A stretch of 64,000 nucleotides of DNA from Salinisphaera sp. GTDB taxonomy: Bacteria > Pseudomonadota > Gammaproteobacteria > Nevskiales > Salinisphaeraceae. Both the position numbers and the translations under genes were made by a program. The notes below the pieces were generated by a model. The model had not been told where the DNA came from. It saw nothing but the letters and a program-made list of their open reading frames with translations, and did not search any database. The stretch lies in the NCBI RefSeq assembly GCF_002729955.1, contig NZ_PBYA01000049.1, positions 112,614-176,613 of the forward strand, in the 5' to 3' direction. Shown here piece after piece: positions 24,801-34,507 of the stretch (positions within the stretch are counted from its first letter, which is position 1; the number at the start of each line of letters is the position of its first letter).

Positions 24801-25919
24801 ATGCCCAATCTTGCAGCACTGACGGCGCCAATTACCGAAGACGATCCCTGCGGCGAGGATATGTCCTTATCGCCGGAGTTCGATGCGATTGTCGAGGCGC
24901 GCCGGGCCGATGATCCGAGCCTCGAGCAGGGCGACTGGATCAAGGACCTCAAGGCCGCTGACTGGCCGCGTGTCGATACCCTGTGTACGCAGCTGCTCTC
25001 GGAAAAGACCAAGGATATTCGCGTCTGTGTCTGGCTGACCGAGGCGTGGGCGCATTTGAACGGTTTTTCGGGCATCGCGAGCGGTTATCGTGTGCTCTCG
25101 CAGCTGTGCGCGACCGATTGGGACAGCCTGCACCCGCTACCCGACGAGGAAGACGGCGACGAAGAGGCCCGGATCAACAATCTTGCCCGGTTGTTGCAAT
25201 TATCGGTGCCACTGATGAAGCAGCAGCCGGTGACGTCATCCGATATTGGGCGTTTCAGCCTGGCCGATCTCGAAGCCGCACGGCGGGCGGTACAGCAGAC
25301 ACGCGGCAGCGAGGATGACGCCGAAGAAAATGCCGAGGCCGCGAACCGCCTCGCCCAGTTCGAATCCGCGCGTCGTGACACCTCGGGCTCATTCTATGCC
25401 GACCTCGTCGAGGACGTGGACGAGTGCCGCTCAGCCGTGCGTGAACTGGAGAGCACGCTCGACGAAAAGCTCAACGGCGATGCGCCCGGTTTCGCCCGCG
25501 TGCATGAGACGCTCGACGAAGTCTATTCGCTGGTGGAAGGTTTCGCCGATGCGGCCGGCGCTACCCGCCAGCCGCCGAAAAAATCTGCGCCCGCCGCGTC
25601 GGCAAGTGAGGCAGCGCCCGCACAGGCATCAGACGCACCGCAGGAACCTGCCGCGCCGGCACGCAGCGCTGTACCCACGCAGATACAGACGCGCGCTCAG
25701 GCCTTGTCGCAGCTGCGTCTCGTGGCCGACTTCTTCCGGCGCACCGAGCCGCATAGCCCGGTTGCCTATCTCGCCGACACCGCAGCGAACTGGGGCGAGA
25801 TGCCGCTCCATTCCTGGTTACGCAACGTCATTCGTGACGAGGGCGAGCTTGCCCACATGGAGGAACTGCTGGGCCTGTCCCGCATGCGTCGCGGCGAGGA
25901 TAACGACTCGTTCGAATAA
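24801..25919 (+). CDS. tssA: T6SS baseplate/cap protein TssA
   Basis: TssA starts and guides sheath-tube polymerisation and contacts baseplate and membrane complex. The 372-residue protein has the ImpA N-terminal domain (about 5-130: PCGEDMSLSPEFDAIVEARR, WLTEAWAHLNGFSGIASGYR), a variable Ala/Pro-rich linker (about 250-295), and the C-terminal motif EPHSPVAYLADTAANWGEM ... LHSWLRNVI. It is a short TssA without the long C-terminal extension. It stands alone on the plus strand, convergent with the ompA-tagF-tssM block. Confidence 0.92.
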   Translation: MPNLAALTAPITEDDPCGEDMSLSPEFDAIVEARRADDPSLEQGDWIKDLKAADWPRVDTLCTQLLSEKTKDIRVCVWLTEAWAHLNGFSGIASGYRVLSQLCATDWDSLHPLPDEEDGDEEARINNLARLLQLSVPLMKQQPVTSSDIGRFSLADLEAARRAVQQTRGSEDDAEENAEAANRLAQFESARRDTSGSFYADLVEDVDECRSAVRELESTLDEKLNGDAPGFARVHETLDEVYSLVEGFADAAGATRQPPKKSAPAASASEAAPAQASDAPQEPAAPARSAVPTQIQTRAQALSQLRLVADFFRRTEPHSPVAYLADTAANWGEMPLHSWLRNVIRDEGELAHMEELLGLSRMRRGEDNDSFE

Positions 25920-26045
25920 GGGCAGCCGGCTACGCGAGGCCGCGCCACGGCCGCGGGCTGATTGGCCCCATCCATCGTGAGCCGCCGTGCCTTTGGTACG
26001 GCATTCGCGAAGACGCCCGCCTGTTTAGCACGCGAGCACGGGAAG

Positions 26046-26068
26046 CCCAGCCCTCGCTTGGGGCTGGG
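26046..26068. terminator. Bidirectional hairpin between convergent tssA and ompA-like genes
   Basis: CCCAGCCC at 26046-26053 and GGGCTGGG at 26061-26068 form an 8-bp stem with a 7-base loop. No T tract follows on either strand, so termination strength is uncertain. Confidence 0.4.
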
Positions 26069-26096
26069 TAACCAGCCTCGGCGGCGTATCCGCCGA

Positions 26097-26945
26097 TTAC
26101 TCGGCGTCGTCGTTGTTATCGGCGTTGCGAATTCGGAACTCGATACGACGATTGCGCGCGCGCCCGGCCGCCGTGTCGTTGCTGGCGATCGGGCGCTGCG
26201 AACCGGCGCCCAGCGTGATCAGCGATTTCGCTGGGATGCCCTTGTCGACCAGCGCGGCCTTGACCGCTTCGGCACGGTTGGCACTCAGCGCGAGATTGGC
26301 CAGACGCGAACCGCTATTGTCGGTATGGCCGATGATTTCCACCCGCTTGTTTTCAAGTTTGCGGATCGGGCCTGCCATTTCGTCGACGATCTGTAGGCCC
26401 TTCGGGGTGAGGGTGGCACTGCCGCTTTCGAACTCGATGGTGCGATTGGCCAGCGCGTCGTCGAGAATTTTCTGCTCCGACGCGCCAATCGCCAGGTTGT
26501 TTTCGATCGAATAGCTGGGGTTGAGCTGGGTGGCCATCTTGCTGACGATGTCCTGGCGCTGTGCCTCGTTGACGACGTCACCGCTGATCTGGGCGTCATT
26601 GCCCTTGATCACCAGCTTGCCACGCGACACGTTGCTCAAATCCGAAACAAGCATGCGATCGAGATAGGTCTCCCAGTTTGGCGGGGCTACCACATCGCCG
26701 ATGGTGACTTCGTCGATGACCCGATCGTCGCCGTAGATGGCGCGCAGCCGCTTGAGCACAACCGCCTTGGTGTTTTCGTTGGGCACGACGCCGGTCACCA
26801 CCACCTGGTTGGTGGGCGCGGTACCGGATACCCGTGCGCGCGGCGCGTTCGCCTCCGACGTGCTGGAGTCTTGATTTTGCGTCTGCGCCTGGACGACTGC
26901 AGTCGCGCTGACCAGGGCGAGGGCGACACAGAGTTGTTTGATCAT
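26097..26945 (-). CDS. OmpA-family peptidoglycan-binding protein with BON-like N-terminal region
   Basis: A 282-residue secreted protein with signal peptide MIKQLCVALALVSATAVVQA. Two BON-like repeats (VVVTGVVPNENTKAVVLKRL and LVIKGNDAQISGDVVNEAQR) precede an OmpA C-terminal domain (about 165-275) with IEFESGSATLTPKG, IIGHTDNSGSRLANLALSAN and AAGRARNRRIEF, including the D and R residues used to hold diaminopimelate. It is the last gene of the tssM-tagF block, three bases after tagF. TssL here lacks a peptidoglycan-binding domain, so this protein may anchor the complex to the wall; that is inference. Confidence 0.88.
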   Translation of the reverse strand: MIKQLCVALALVSATAVVQAQTQNQDSSTSEANAPRARVSGTAPTNQVVVTGVVPNENTKAVVLKRLRAIYGDDRVIDEVTIGDVVAPPNWETYLDRMLVSDLSNVSRGKLVIKGNDAQISGDVVNEAQRQDIVSKMATQLNPSYSIENNLAIGASEQKILDDALANRTIEFESGSATLTPKGLQIVDEMAGPIRKLENKRVEIIGHTDNSGSRLANLALSANRAEAVKAALVDKGIPAKSLITLGAGSQRPIASNDTAAGRARNRRIEFRIRNADNNDDAE

Positions 26946-26948
26946 GGC

Positions 26949-27932
26949 CTAATCCCCGAGAAAGACATCGCGATAGACGGAGCGGGCACTGCGCATCGTG
27001 ACACTCGGCTGGGCCAGATAGTTGGCGAGTTTCTGCAGGCCGTAGTCAGAGCGGGTTTGTGCTTCCACCCAGTCCGGATCGTCGAGCGTGATGTTCTGCT
27101 GGGCGCCGGTTTTCGGATCCAGCGCGGAGTGCAGGGTGATTTCAGGGGCGCCGTTGAAGCCCAGCAACATCCGCGCCTTCGTTTCGACGGCGTGAATGAA
27201 TACCGATAGTTCGAACTCGGCGCGTGCCAGAAACGGTGTGATCAGGTCGAGCCAGAGCGCGGCGACCGGGTAGCGATAGACCGGGTCGTCGGGTAGCGGT
27301 AGCGCGAGGCCCTTATCCAACCGCGAAGCCCCGCTGGCCATCACCGGCTGCAATAACAGCCCGAGTGCCGGCAGCAGGTTCCGGAGGTCCACCGGATGGC
27401 CCGAATCCCGCAGCGCGCCTTCCAGCGCGCCCAACGTCTGGATTTCGAGAAAATCCTTCATATGGGCATCGTAGGCACGGGCATCGGTTTCGACTTCGAC
27501 CTCGATGTCGCCGTAGTCGCCCAGCAGCGCGCTACAGTCGGTGCTGTTGATCAGTTCGTTCGTCAGGCTCTGCATGCGGGCCCACAGCCGGCTGAGTGCC
27601 AGCGGACTGCGCGCCGCAAAGGCCAGCGGCTGTTCGACCTGCAGGGTGCTCGCGGTCAGAAACGGGAACCGCCGCCCCGACTGATCGCGGCTGTTGACGA
27701 CATGACCCGCCACGGCCAGGCGCCGGCGCGAGCCCAGGAACGCGAAATGCAGAGGCGCGGCCGCATCGTAGGTGGTTTTCCAGTGCGGGTCGCCCGACAC
27801 GCGCTCCATGGTGCCGTCGAGCCAGCCGTCGAGCGTCGACAGCAGGCGATGGTTCTCGCCGGATTTGATGAAGTCGCCGCGTGAAGGCACTTTGCCGAAG
27901 TAGGCGACACGGGTGGCTGCTATCTTGCTCAT
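26949..27932 (-). CDS. tagF: T6SS regulatory protein TagF
   Basis: A 327-residue protein with the TagF N-terminal domain (VAYFGKVPSRGDFIKSGENH, RRFPFLTAS). In Pseudomonas and Agrobacterium TagF keeps the T6SS off post-translationally through Fha or TssM contacts. It overlaps the tssM stop by four bases, so its level is tied to TssM. The usual partners PpkA, PppA and Fha are not in this window. Confidence 0.9.
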   Translation of the reverse strand: MSKIAATRVAYFGKVPSRGDFIKSGENHRLLSTLDGWLDGTMERVSGDPHWKTTYDAAAPLHFAFLGSRRRLAVAGHVVNSRDQSGRRFPFLTASTLQVEQPLAFAARSPLALSRLWARMQSLTNELINSTDCSALLGDYGDIEVEVETDARAYDAHMKDFLEIQTLGALEGALRDSGHPVDLRNLLPALGLLLQPVMASGASRLDKGLALPLPDDPVYRYPVAALWLDLITPFLARAEFELSVFIHAVETKARMLLGFNGAPEITLHSALDPKTGAQQNITLDDPDWVEAQTRSDYGLQKLANYLAQPSVTMRSARSVYRDVFLGD

Positions 27933-30900
27933 GGGCTGTCCTGCGTCGCGGCAGAGGTGGCCTGCGAGGCGGGTTCGCTGGGGGTGGCACCCGCTTGGGC
28001 AGAGCTTGGCTCCGGTGTCTTTTCTTCGCTATCGCCCGCCGTTTGCGTCATCGCGGTGGACTCACTGTCGGCACCCACGATGGTATCGGGCAGGCGTAGA
28101 GCTGCGATGCCCTTGTTCCGGCCGCCGCTCTGCGGGTTGCTGATGATACGCAGATTGACCGCGACCACCAGATTGCCTTCCGACCAGGACAGCCGGAAGA
28201 TATTGTCGCCTTTGCGTTCGCGCGCTGCGGACTTGATCATCTTCTGCAAGCCGAATCGGCCCGGGAAGTTGATCAACTCCACGTTCTGGCCATCGAAGGT
28301 TGTCGCTTCAACGCGTACTCCCGGTGTACCTTCCGGATTGGGCCACACGAAGTTCGACCACTGGGGCGGCGTATTGCGGTATTTCAAACGCTGCCCGTCG
28401 AGCACGATCGAATACTCGCGTACGCCGGGCGCGGGCAGCGGCTGGATCTGGAACACCGTCTGCTGCACGGCGCTACCGCCGTCGGAAGGCTGCGGCATGC
28501 CTTGAGCACCGAGCGGCGAGACCCATTGCGAAAAGTTCTGGGTGAACGCCGGGGTCAGACTCAGGCCGATGTCGGCCCAGGTGCGTGGCGTGAGCGTGTT
28601 GCCACGGCGAATGACCAACGTCTTGAGGTTTTCGTCGGCGAACTTCGCGATGGCGCCATCGGGCCCGAATACCTGGGCGATTTCGCCGCCCGAGGCTTCG
28701 ACCGTGGCATCGGACGTGAAGGGATACTTCGGTGCCAGCGTTTCGCGATACGTATCGTAAACACCGGCCTGCCACTGGCGGTTGACCTCTTCCTGAGCCG
28801 GATCGACCACGGCGGCATAGGCCTGAACCAGCGGGCGTACCAGCAGTGGACGGATGGTGCCCCGCTGTTGCTCGGGAATCGCCGGCAGCATCTGGTCTTC
28901 GACGTACTGCAGGGCCGATGCCAGCTCGGAGCCTTCACCCTTGAGGGTCTGCACCATGAGTTCGACGCTGCCCGGGCCCGTATCGCCTTCGTTTTCGATC
29001 TGATTGAAGCGCGTGCGGACTTTCGACAGGGAATCGATATAGCTGTTGAGCAGCGATTCGTTGGAATCCCGCTTTTTCACCAGCTGGGCAATACCGGAGA
29101 ACTCGGCGCCGACCGCGCCGAGCTTGGGCCCGGCGCCTGGCGAACCGGCGTCGCCGGCTTCGATATCGCCGATATCGGCACTGTCCACGTAGTATGCGGC
29201 GCGATTTGCCTGATGCGGTGTACGCCGCAGGATCACGCGTTTGAACCAGTCGACGATCCCGCCTTGCACGGCTTCGGCCTGCTCGTCTTCGACCATCGGG
29301 CTCTTGTTGTCCCAGGCGGTCTGCAGATAGATCGCGCCGAGCATGCGCCGCAGCGGCGAGGCTGACGGGTCACCCAGCTGATTGAGCTTCTCGGCGGCCT
29401 GCTCAAAGCTGTCGAAGCTGTTGATGGTCAGCCCCTGAATGAACTTGCGCCATTCTTCGACGTATTCGGCCTTGTATTTCTTGATCAGGCTGCTTTCGAT
29501 CTCCTCGGGGCTGCCCTGCAGCGTCAGATCGTTACTCTGGCTGGTGCGCAACACCCAGTCTTCGCTCTGGAGCTCCTGGGTCGCCGCGTTTTCGAACGCC
29601 CCCTTGATGAACTGCTCCCATGCCTGGCGCGAGAACGTACCGGAGACGGCATAGCTGCCTTCGATGATCGTGCTCGAATCGGTCTCTGCCTGTTCGCCAT
29701 CGTCGCCGGCCTGGTCGCCCAGGATGCCGGCGACGGTTACCGGCGGGAAACGCGTCGACGCGCGGGCCTTGATGTCGGCATAGACGCGCTCACGTGCCGG
29801 CAGGCCGGCCATCACGCTGCGCAGTTCCTCGCGGGTATCGGCGGCGAGGCTCAGGCGGTTCTCGATCATGGGCCAGTCGGGCGCGCTGACATGGCCGAGG
29901 TAGAACGAGATCACCTGTTCGGCATCGCGAATCATCTGTTCGCGCGGCATGCCGCCGCGATTGGCCTCGAGCCAGCCGCGCCAGAAGCGGGTGAGCTGGT
30001 CGTAGAGATGCTTGGTGTCGACGCGGGATTTGTCGCCCAGCATGAGATAGGTCTTGAGCGCGTTGTAGGCATCCTTGACGTCGGTCGGGTCGGCGCGTTC
30101 GTAGGTGCCGCTGCTCGCATTGGTAGCATCCGCGGCGGCCTGTGGGCTGCTTTCGTCAAGCTGGTCGGCGTTCTGGTTGACTTGGACGAGGAATGTCTCG
30201 AGCTTTTCCTTGACCGGGTCGAGCAACAGCGCGCGCGTACCCTTGAAGTACTCGCTGCGCAGTTTGTCGAGCATGGCGTCGCCGTGATACAGCCCAAGCC
30301 CGAGCGACCACGGGCGGTCGTTTTCGTAGCTCTCGAGCTGGTCGATACGCTGCTGGAGAATGTTGAGCGCTTCGAAACGCGAGGCCAGATCGAGCTGGCC
30401 GTTCTGTACGGCAACGGCCTGCTGGAGGTCGTTGTTGACCTCGGCCAGCAGCTGCTGATTGCCGAAGTAAGACCATGTCCAGCCGGCGAAACACAGCCCG
30501 AGGATGGCAACCGCGCTGAAGAAGACGGCGTAGCGAAAACGGTTTTTGGCCGGGCTTGTGTACTGACGCACCAGTCGGCTGTCGGCGAAGATCACGCGTC
30601 GGAACAGGTCCGACAGGAAAAACCCGCTGGCGGCCTTGCCGACCGCGGGTTTGTGCTCGGCGGCCTGCAGCCCGAAGCGCTGGGCCACGCGTTCGCTGGA
30701 GTGTTCGACCGGCTGGCCTTCCTGAATCGCGCTGGTGAAGTAGAAGCCGCGAAAGACCGGATTGAACTGGTACGGGTTCTCTTCGAACAGGGTGTTGATG
30801 AAGGCGCCGATCGCAGGCTTGATCGAGGCGAACTCCAGCGGAAAGGTGAATACGCCCGGGGCCATCGGCTGACCGCGGTTCATCGACATCTGCGCGAGGC

Positions 30901-31843
30901 TCATCTCCTTGAGGCCCCGATAGAGTTCGTCGAAGCGTTCGTCGAACATCGCCACCGCGTTGCGGTTGCTGTCGATATCGTAGGGCAGGGTCACGCCCCA
31001 TACTCGCTCGCGCTCGCCCGGGTCGGCTTCGGCGAAAAATTCGTTGAAGCCGGCGATCACGTCGGCCTTGGTGAACAGCACATAGACCGGCGCGAAGATC
31101 TCCAGCCGCTCGGTGAGTTCCTGAACCCGCTGGCGCAGCTGCTTGGCGAGATTGATCGCGAACTCGGGGCCGCGCTCGGTCAGGTCCAGTACGTTGACCG
31201 CGATGATGATGCCGTTGAGCGGTGCCTTCGGGCGATAGCGCTTGAGCAGATCGACGAACCCCAGCCATTCGCTGCGATCTTCTTCATGCACCGAAAAGCG
31301 CCCGGCGGTATCCAGCAGAATACCCTCGGTGGTAAAGAACCAGTCGCAGTTGCGTGTGCCGCCAACGCCGTGGATGACCTTGCCCGATTCCTCTTCGAGC
31401 GGGAACTGCAGCCCGGAGTTGATGATCGCGGTGCTCTTACCGGCGGCCGGATTGCCGATCACCATGTACCAGGGCAGCTCGTAGAGCGCGGCACGGCCGG
31501 AGGTATGGCCGATTTTCGAGGATTTGATCGTCTTGATCGCCGATTGCAGGCGATCGCGTAGCGCGGCGATCTCTTCGCGCTTTTTGCCACTGGAGTTGCT
31601 GACTGCCTTGTCGGCGTCTTTTTCCAGCATGTCGCCGAATTCGTTCGCCGCCTTTTTCGATTTATGACGGCGCCACAGCCATACCGTGCCCCAGACCAGC
31701 AGGCCCACGATGATCAAGGATTCGATCAGCAACGCCGCGGTACGCCAGGAGTCGGCCACCAGAAGCACGAATATGGCCAGGGCGAGAACGCCGATCCCGA
31801 TCAGGGTGCGCGGGTCTGTAAAGAATCGTTTAACGCGTGCCAT
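27929..31843 (-). CDS. tssM: T6SS inner-membrane complex protein TssM (IcmF family)
   Basis: A 1304-residue component of the TssJLM trans-envelope complex. Two N-terminal membrane segments (about 12-30 and 36-57) precede a cytosolic GTPase-like domain with an intact Walker A GNPAAGKS at 130-137 and LLDTAGRFSVHEED-like switch residues. A third membrane segment lies near 435-455, then the long periplasmic region with IcmF-related and C-terminal TssJ-binding domains (WSNFVWPNPEGTPGVRVEA, FRLSWSEGNLVVAVNLRIIS). The C-terminal 50 residues are Ala/Ser/Glu/Pro-rich. It is 30 bases downstream of the ketosynthase-like gene. Confidence 0.96.
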   Translation of the reverse strand: MARVKRFFTDPRTLIGIGVLALAIFVLLVADSWRTAALLIESLIIVGLLVWGTVWLWRRHKSKKAANEFGDMLEKDADKAVSNSSGKKREEIAALRDRLQSAIKTIKSSKIGHTSGRAALYELPWYMVIGNPAAGKSTAIINSGLQFPLEEESGKVIHGVGGTRNCDWFFTTEGILLDTAGRFSVHEEDRSEWLGFVDLLKRYRPKAPLNGIIIAVNVLDLTERGPEFAINLAKQLRQRVQELTERLEIFAPVYVLFTKADVIAGFNEFFAEADPGERERVWGVTLPYDIDSNRNAVAMFDERFDELYRGLKEMSLAQMSMNRGQPMAPGVFTFPLEFASIKPAIGAFINTLFEENPYQFNPVFRGFYFTSAIQEGQPVEHSSERVAQRFGLQAAEHKPAVGKAASGFFLSDLFRRVIFADSRLVRQYTSPAKNRFRYAVFFSAVAILGLCFAGWTWSYFGNQQLLAEVNNDLQQAVAVQNGQLDLASRFEALNILQQRIDQLESYENDRPWSLGLGLYHGDAMLDKLRSEYFKGTRALLLDPVKEKLETFLVQVNQNADQLDESSPQAAADATNASSGTYERADPTDVKDAYNALKTYLMLGDKSRVDTKHLYDQLTRFWRGWLEANRGGMPREQMIRDAEQVISFYLGHVSAPDWPMIENRLSLAADTREELRSVMAGLPARERVYADIKARASTRFPPVTVAGILGDQAGDDGEQAETDSSTIIEGSYAVSGTFSRQAWEQFIKGAFENAATQELQSEDWVLRTSQSNDLTLQGSPEEIESSLIKKYKAEYVEEWRKFIQGLTINSFDSFEQAAEKLNQLGDPSASPLRRMLGAIYLQTAWDNKSPMVEDEQAEAVQGGIVDWFKRVILRRTPHQANRAAYYVDSADIGDIEAGDAGSPGAGPKLGAVGAEFSGIAQLVKKRDSNESLLNSYIDSLSKVRTRFNQIENEGDTGPGSVELMVQTLKGEGSELASALQYVEDQMLPAIPEQQRGTIRPLLVRPLVQAYAAVVDPAQEEVNRQWQAGVYDTYRETLAPKYPFTSDATVEASGGEIAQVFGPDGAIAKFADENLKTLVIRRGNTLTPRTWADIGLSLTPAFTQNFSQWVSPLGAQGMPQPSDGGSAVQQTVFQIQPLPAPGVREYSIVLDGQRLKYRNTPPQWSNFVWPNPEGTPGVRVEATTFDGQNVELINFPGRFGLQKMIKSAARERKGDNIFRLSWSEGNLVVAVNLRIISNPQSGGRNKGIAALRLPDTIVGADSESTAMTQTAGDSEEKTPEPSSAQAGATPSEPASQATSAATQDSP

Positions 31844-31873
31844 GGGCTGTGCTCGAAAACGTTAGAAAAAGGG

Positions 31874-33370
31874 TCACGCCGGCGTGGCGGCGGGTTCTGG
31901 GTCGTCGCTGGCGGACTCCGGCTCGGCCGGCGGTTGCAGCACCGCGGCGGCCCGCTGTAACGGGTGCCACAAGCTTACGGCCAGCACGGGCCCGCCCGTG
32001 GTTCGCACCGCGCTATGGCTCAAACCAATCGCCGCCAACGTACCGACGATGCCGAGATCGCCACAGGCCGTGCCGATATTCGGGCACTCGGCGGTTGGGT
32101 CCAGATGGTCGAGCTGACCGCTGATCAGCTGCGCGCGTTCGCGGGCCTGTGTCGAATTGATACCGCCGTCGCTGATAACGAAACCGATATCCTCGGGCGC
32201 GCGCCGTGCGTTGGCAAGCGCTTTGGCGCCAAGCTTGCCGAGTAGTGCCTGATCTTCGCTGCGGCGCGACTTTTCGCCGGTGCGCGTCTGCCGGTCGCCC
32301 ACCGCGGCGCGGTGCACCCGGGCATAATCCGCATGCGCCATGCCGGCAATTAAGCCGGGAGATGCGGCAACAAGCCCAGCGGCGCCTTCGCCCGGCACCA
32401 TACCGCCTGGATTGGACTGGCTGAACAGCCGCCCTTCACCGTCGAGCCGCGCGATCTCGGTCTCACCGATGAGCGAGTCACAGGCCAGAATGACGCAGAG
32501 GGTATCCCGGTCTTCGTTGTCGGCCGCGAAGGCGAGGTCGTTCAGATCGCCAAAACCCGCTGCGCCGGCGCGCTGGATGGCGTGTTTCGCTATCACGGTA
32601 AGCTGCGGATGCAGTTCCTGTCGCTCGACGTGTTCGCGAAACCAGGCGCTGGCGGATTCACGATGGGCCACCGACCAATGCGCCGGTAGTAACAAGCGCA
32701 GCTGTAGCGGCGGCGGGGCCGGGATAGCGCGGTCTCGCGAGTGGTTTTCCTCTGTGCTGTCGGCGGGCGCTTGCAACTCGGCGAGTATCTGCGGGAGCTG
32801 GCCCGTAAGGAGGTCGTCGAGCACGTCACGCCCCATCGCCAGCGCCCGCATTTGCGCCGGGGCCCAATGCAGGGGCGTGTCTTTGTGTTCGCCGGGTAAG
32901 TCGAGTGCTTGCTCGAGCCCCTCGTCAACGACATCTTCGACCCGCGTTGCAAACACCGGGAAGCCCTGGTCGTCGACCAGCACATCGTCCAGGCCGGGGC
33001 GCGTCTTGCCTTCCGCCAATACCGCGAGGGCGTCTTCGCCGCTACTGCCTACGGGCAGTCGCAATGCGCTGTCCAGCAGGCATAGATACAGCGCGTCTTC
33101 GGGCCGGGAGGCTTCGGTCGGCTTCTGTGTATCGCCGCTATTCGCGCTGGCCGTGTCGTCTTCGGCGCCTTTGTTTCGCACGCGCTTGACCAGCGCTTTC
33201 GCGCCGAAGAACACCGCAATCACCGCGATCGGCAGGGCGACAAGGTACAGGGCGAGATCGGCGCCGTTCGGGTCCGTGCCGGTCATGCGCCAGTAGGCGA
33301 TCACCACCAGCCAGATCGCCAGGAAAACCAGCGCCAGCAACAAAAACCCCTTAAAAAACTTGCGTAACAT
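31874..33370 (-). CDS. Membrane-anchored beta-ketoacyl-synthase-like protein in the tssM operon
   Basis: A 498-residue protein with two N-terminal membrane segments (about 5-30 and 38-58) and a soluble region. The C-terminal half resembles the thiolase/ketosynthase fold: ACDSLIGETEIARLDGEGRL (about 298-317) then GMVPGEGAAGLVAAS (about 323-337) match the late core of KAS proteins, and NIGTACGDLGIVGTLAAIGL (about 430) matches their glycine-rich C-terminal strand region. The expected active-site Cys segment is not seen where it should lie, suggesting a non-catalytic role. It is directly upstream of tssM, so a structural or assembly role in the secretion apparatus is inferred. Confidence 0.65.
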   Translation of the reverse strand: MLRKFFKGFLLLALVFLAIWLVVIAYWRMTGTDPNGADLALYLVALPIAVIAVFFGAKALVKRVRNKGAEDDTASANSGDTQKPTEASRPEDALYLCLLDSALRLPVGSSGEDALAVLAEGKTRPGLDDVLVDDQGFPVFATRVEDVVDEGLEQALDLPGEHKDTPLHWAPAQMRALAMGRDVLDDLLTGQLPQILAELQAPADSTEENHSRDRAIPAPPPLQLRLLLPAHWSVAHRESASAWFREHVERQELHPQLTVIAKHAIQRAGAAGFGDLNDLAFAADNEDRDTLCVILACDSLIGETEIARLDGEGRLFSQSNPGGMVPGEGAAGLVAASPGLIAGMAHADYARVHRAAVGDRQTRTGEKSRRSEDQALLGKLGAKALANARRAPEDIGFVISDGGINSTQARERAQLISGQLDHLDPTAECPNIGTACGDLGIVGTLAAIGLSHSAVRTTGGPVLAVSLWHPLQRAAAVLQPPAEPESASDDPEPAATPA

Positions 33371-33457
33371 CGTTGCGCGCTTTTCCCCGGAATATCGCGT
33401 ATCGGGCGACGTGCATCAAAAGAGCGCGTCGCAGGTCTTAACCGCCCCTGTCTTCTT

Positions 33458-33481
33458 ATAAAAAACAGCTCGCCGAGCCGT
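33458..33481 (-). terminator. Rho-independent terminator upstream of the ketosynthase-like gene
   Basis: On the minus strand CGGCTC and GAGCTG form a 6-bp stem (one G-U) with a 3-base loop, followed by six T. It would end transcripts from the 33623-34294 gene before the ketosynthase-like/tssM/tagF unit. Confidence 0.5.
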
Positions 33482-33622
33482 TAACACCTAGGCTGCCGAA
33501 GTAGCAAAGCCCTGTTCGGGCGTCATCTTGTCTTATTCTGATTACAATTCCTGTGGGCGCCGTGATCGGTTGTCGCCTTCGCCGTAGACGCACTGGCGCC
33601 GAGTATTGAGTTCGCAGCGTGC

Positions 33623-34294
33623 TTACTCCTTCTTATCGATGCGCTGTAGCAGTAGCTGCAAGATTGCGACATCCGGATCATCGTTAGAGACGTTCGAAGA
33701 CCTTCGCGGGCTGCTGCTCTGCAGCGAGGGCTCGGATAACTGTAGCGAGCCGGCAAGCAATGCCGTTGGGTAATCGTCGCCGATGCTGCCGTGCGCATCG
33801 TTTGCGCCATCGGCTTCCGAGGCCGCCGATGCCGTGGTGCCGTCAGATGCGCGAGCGTCGGACGCGCTCGTGCCATCAGGCGCCATCATGCTCATGGAAT
33901 CGGCAAACTCAGGGCTTGCGGTGCGCCCTTGAGTGATCACTGCCGTTTGCGCAGGGCCGTCTGCACGTTCGTTGGGGGAGGCGCGATCATTGCCGGCGCG
34001 GCTGTCGTCTGTCGCAAACGTGGCATTGCCCGTCGCTGTCGAGGCGCCTTCGGAGGTGGCCGACCGATTCGCAGCCGTCTGAGCCTCGGGCGCATCCGAC
34101 ACGAAGATGAACTGGTACACCGTAAGCAGGGTGCAGCCGATCAGTATCCCAAGGCCCAGCCAGCGTAGATGCGTTATCGCAGACGGTTTTGCGGATGACG
34201 GTTCCATTCGGGCAAGGAATCCACCGTATCGCGCATGATCCGGATCCTCGGCATTATTCTCGCCGAGCAGGCTGTAGGGCATCTGTACAGGCAC
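33623..34294 (-). CDS. Single-pass membrane protein with low-complexity periplasmic region, unknown function
   Basis: The frame is open to 34360, but the GTG at 34294 has AAGGA six bases upstream, so this start is preferred; it gives 223 residues. A short N-terminal cytosolic part (MPYSLLGENNAEDPDHARYG) is followed by one membrane helix (WLGLGILIGCTLLTVYQFIF) and a long Ser/Thr/Ala/Asp/Asn-rich stretch, ending in DDPDVAILQLLLQRIDKKE. No family was recognised. It lies in the T6SS island, divergent from the TagX-like gene, so a system-specific accessory role is possible. Confidence 0.6.
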   Translation of the reverse strand: MPVQMPYSLLGENNAEDPDHARYGGFLARMEPSSAKPSAITHLRWLGLGILIGCTLLTVYQFIFVSDAPEAQTAANRSATSEGASTATGNATFATDDSRAGNDRASPNERADGPAQTAVITQGRTASPEFADSMSMMAPDGTSASDARASDGTTASAASEADGANDAHGSIGDDYPTALLAGSLQLSEPSLQSSSPRRSSNVSNDDPDVAILQLLLQRIDKKE

Positions 34295-34507
34295 GTCTCG
34301 TCCTTGCGTAAGATGGCGATAGCTGCATAGTGCCAAATAATCGAAAAATTTGTCACCCACGCACGGTTTTGGTTGCTGGTGAAGGCAGCAGCGAGGTGGG
34401 CGCTGGCTTTATCGGGCGATGGGAAGCGGCCAGGCGGTAATGAGCGATGCCGGGGCGAAATTGGGCTATACGGACATGTGCACGACTGAAATGGCGCGAA
34501 AGCTGAC
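34295..34507. promoter_or_regulatory. Divergent intergenic region
   Basis: About 210 bases between the low-complexity membrane protein gene and the TagX-like gene. It should hold the promoters for both. No convincing -35/-10 pair could be picked by eye. Confidence 0.35.

Noticed and set aside
29891..31561. Plus-strand frame of 556 codons inside tssM
   Set aside because: Lies entirely opposite the tssM reading frame; no start context or known domain.
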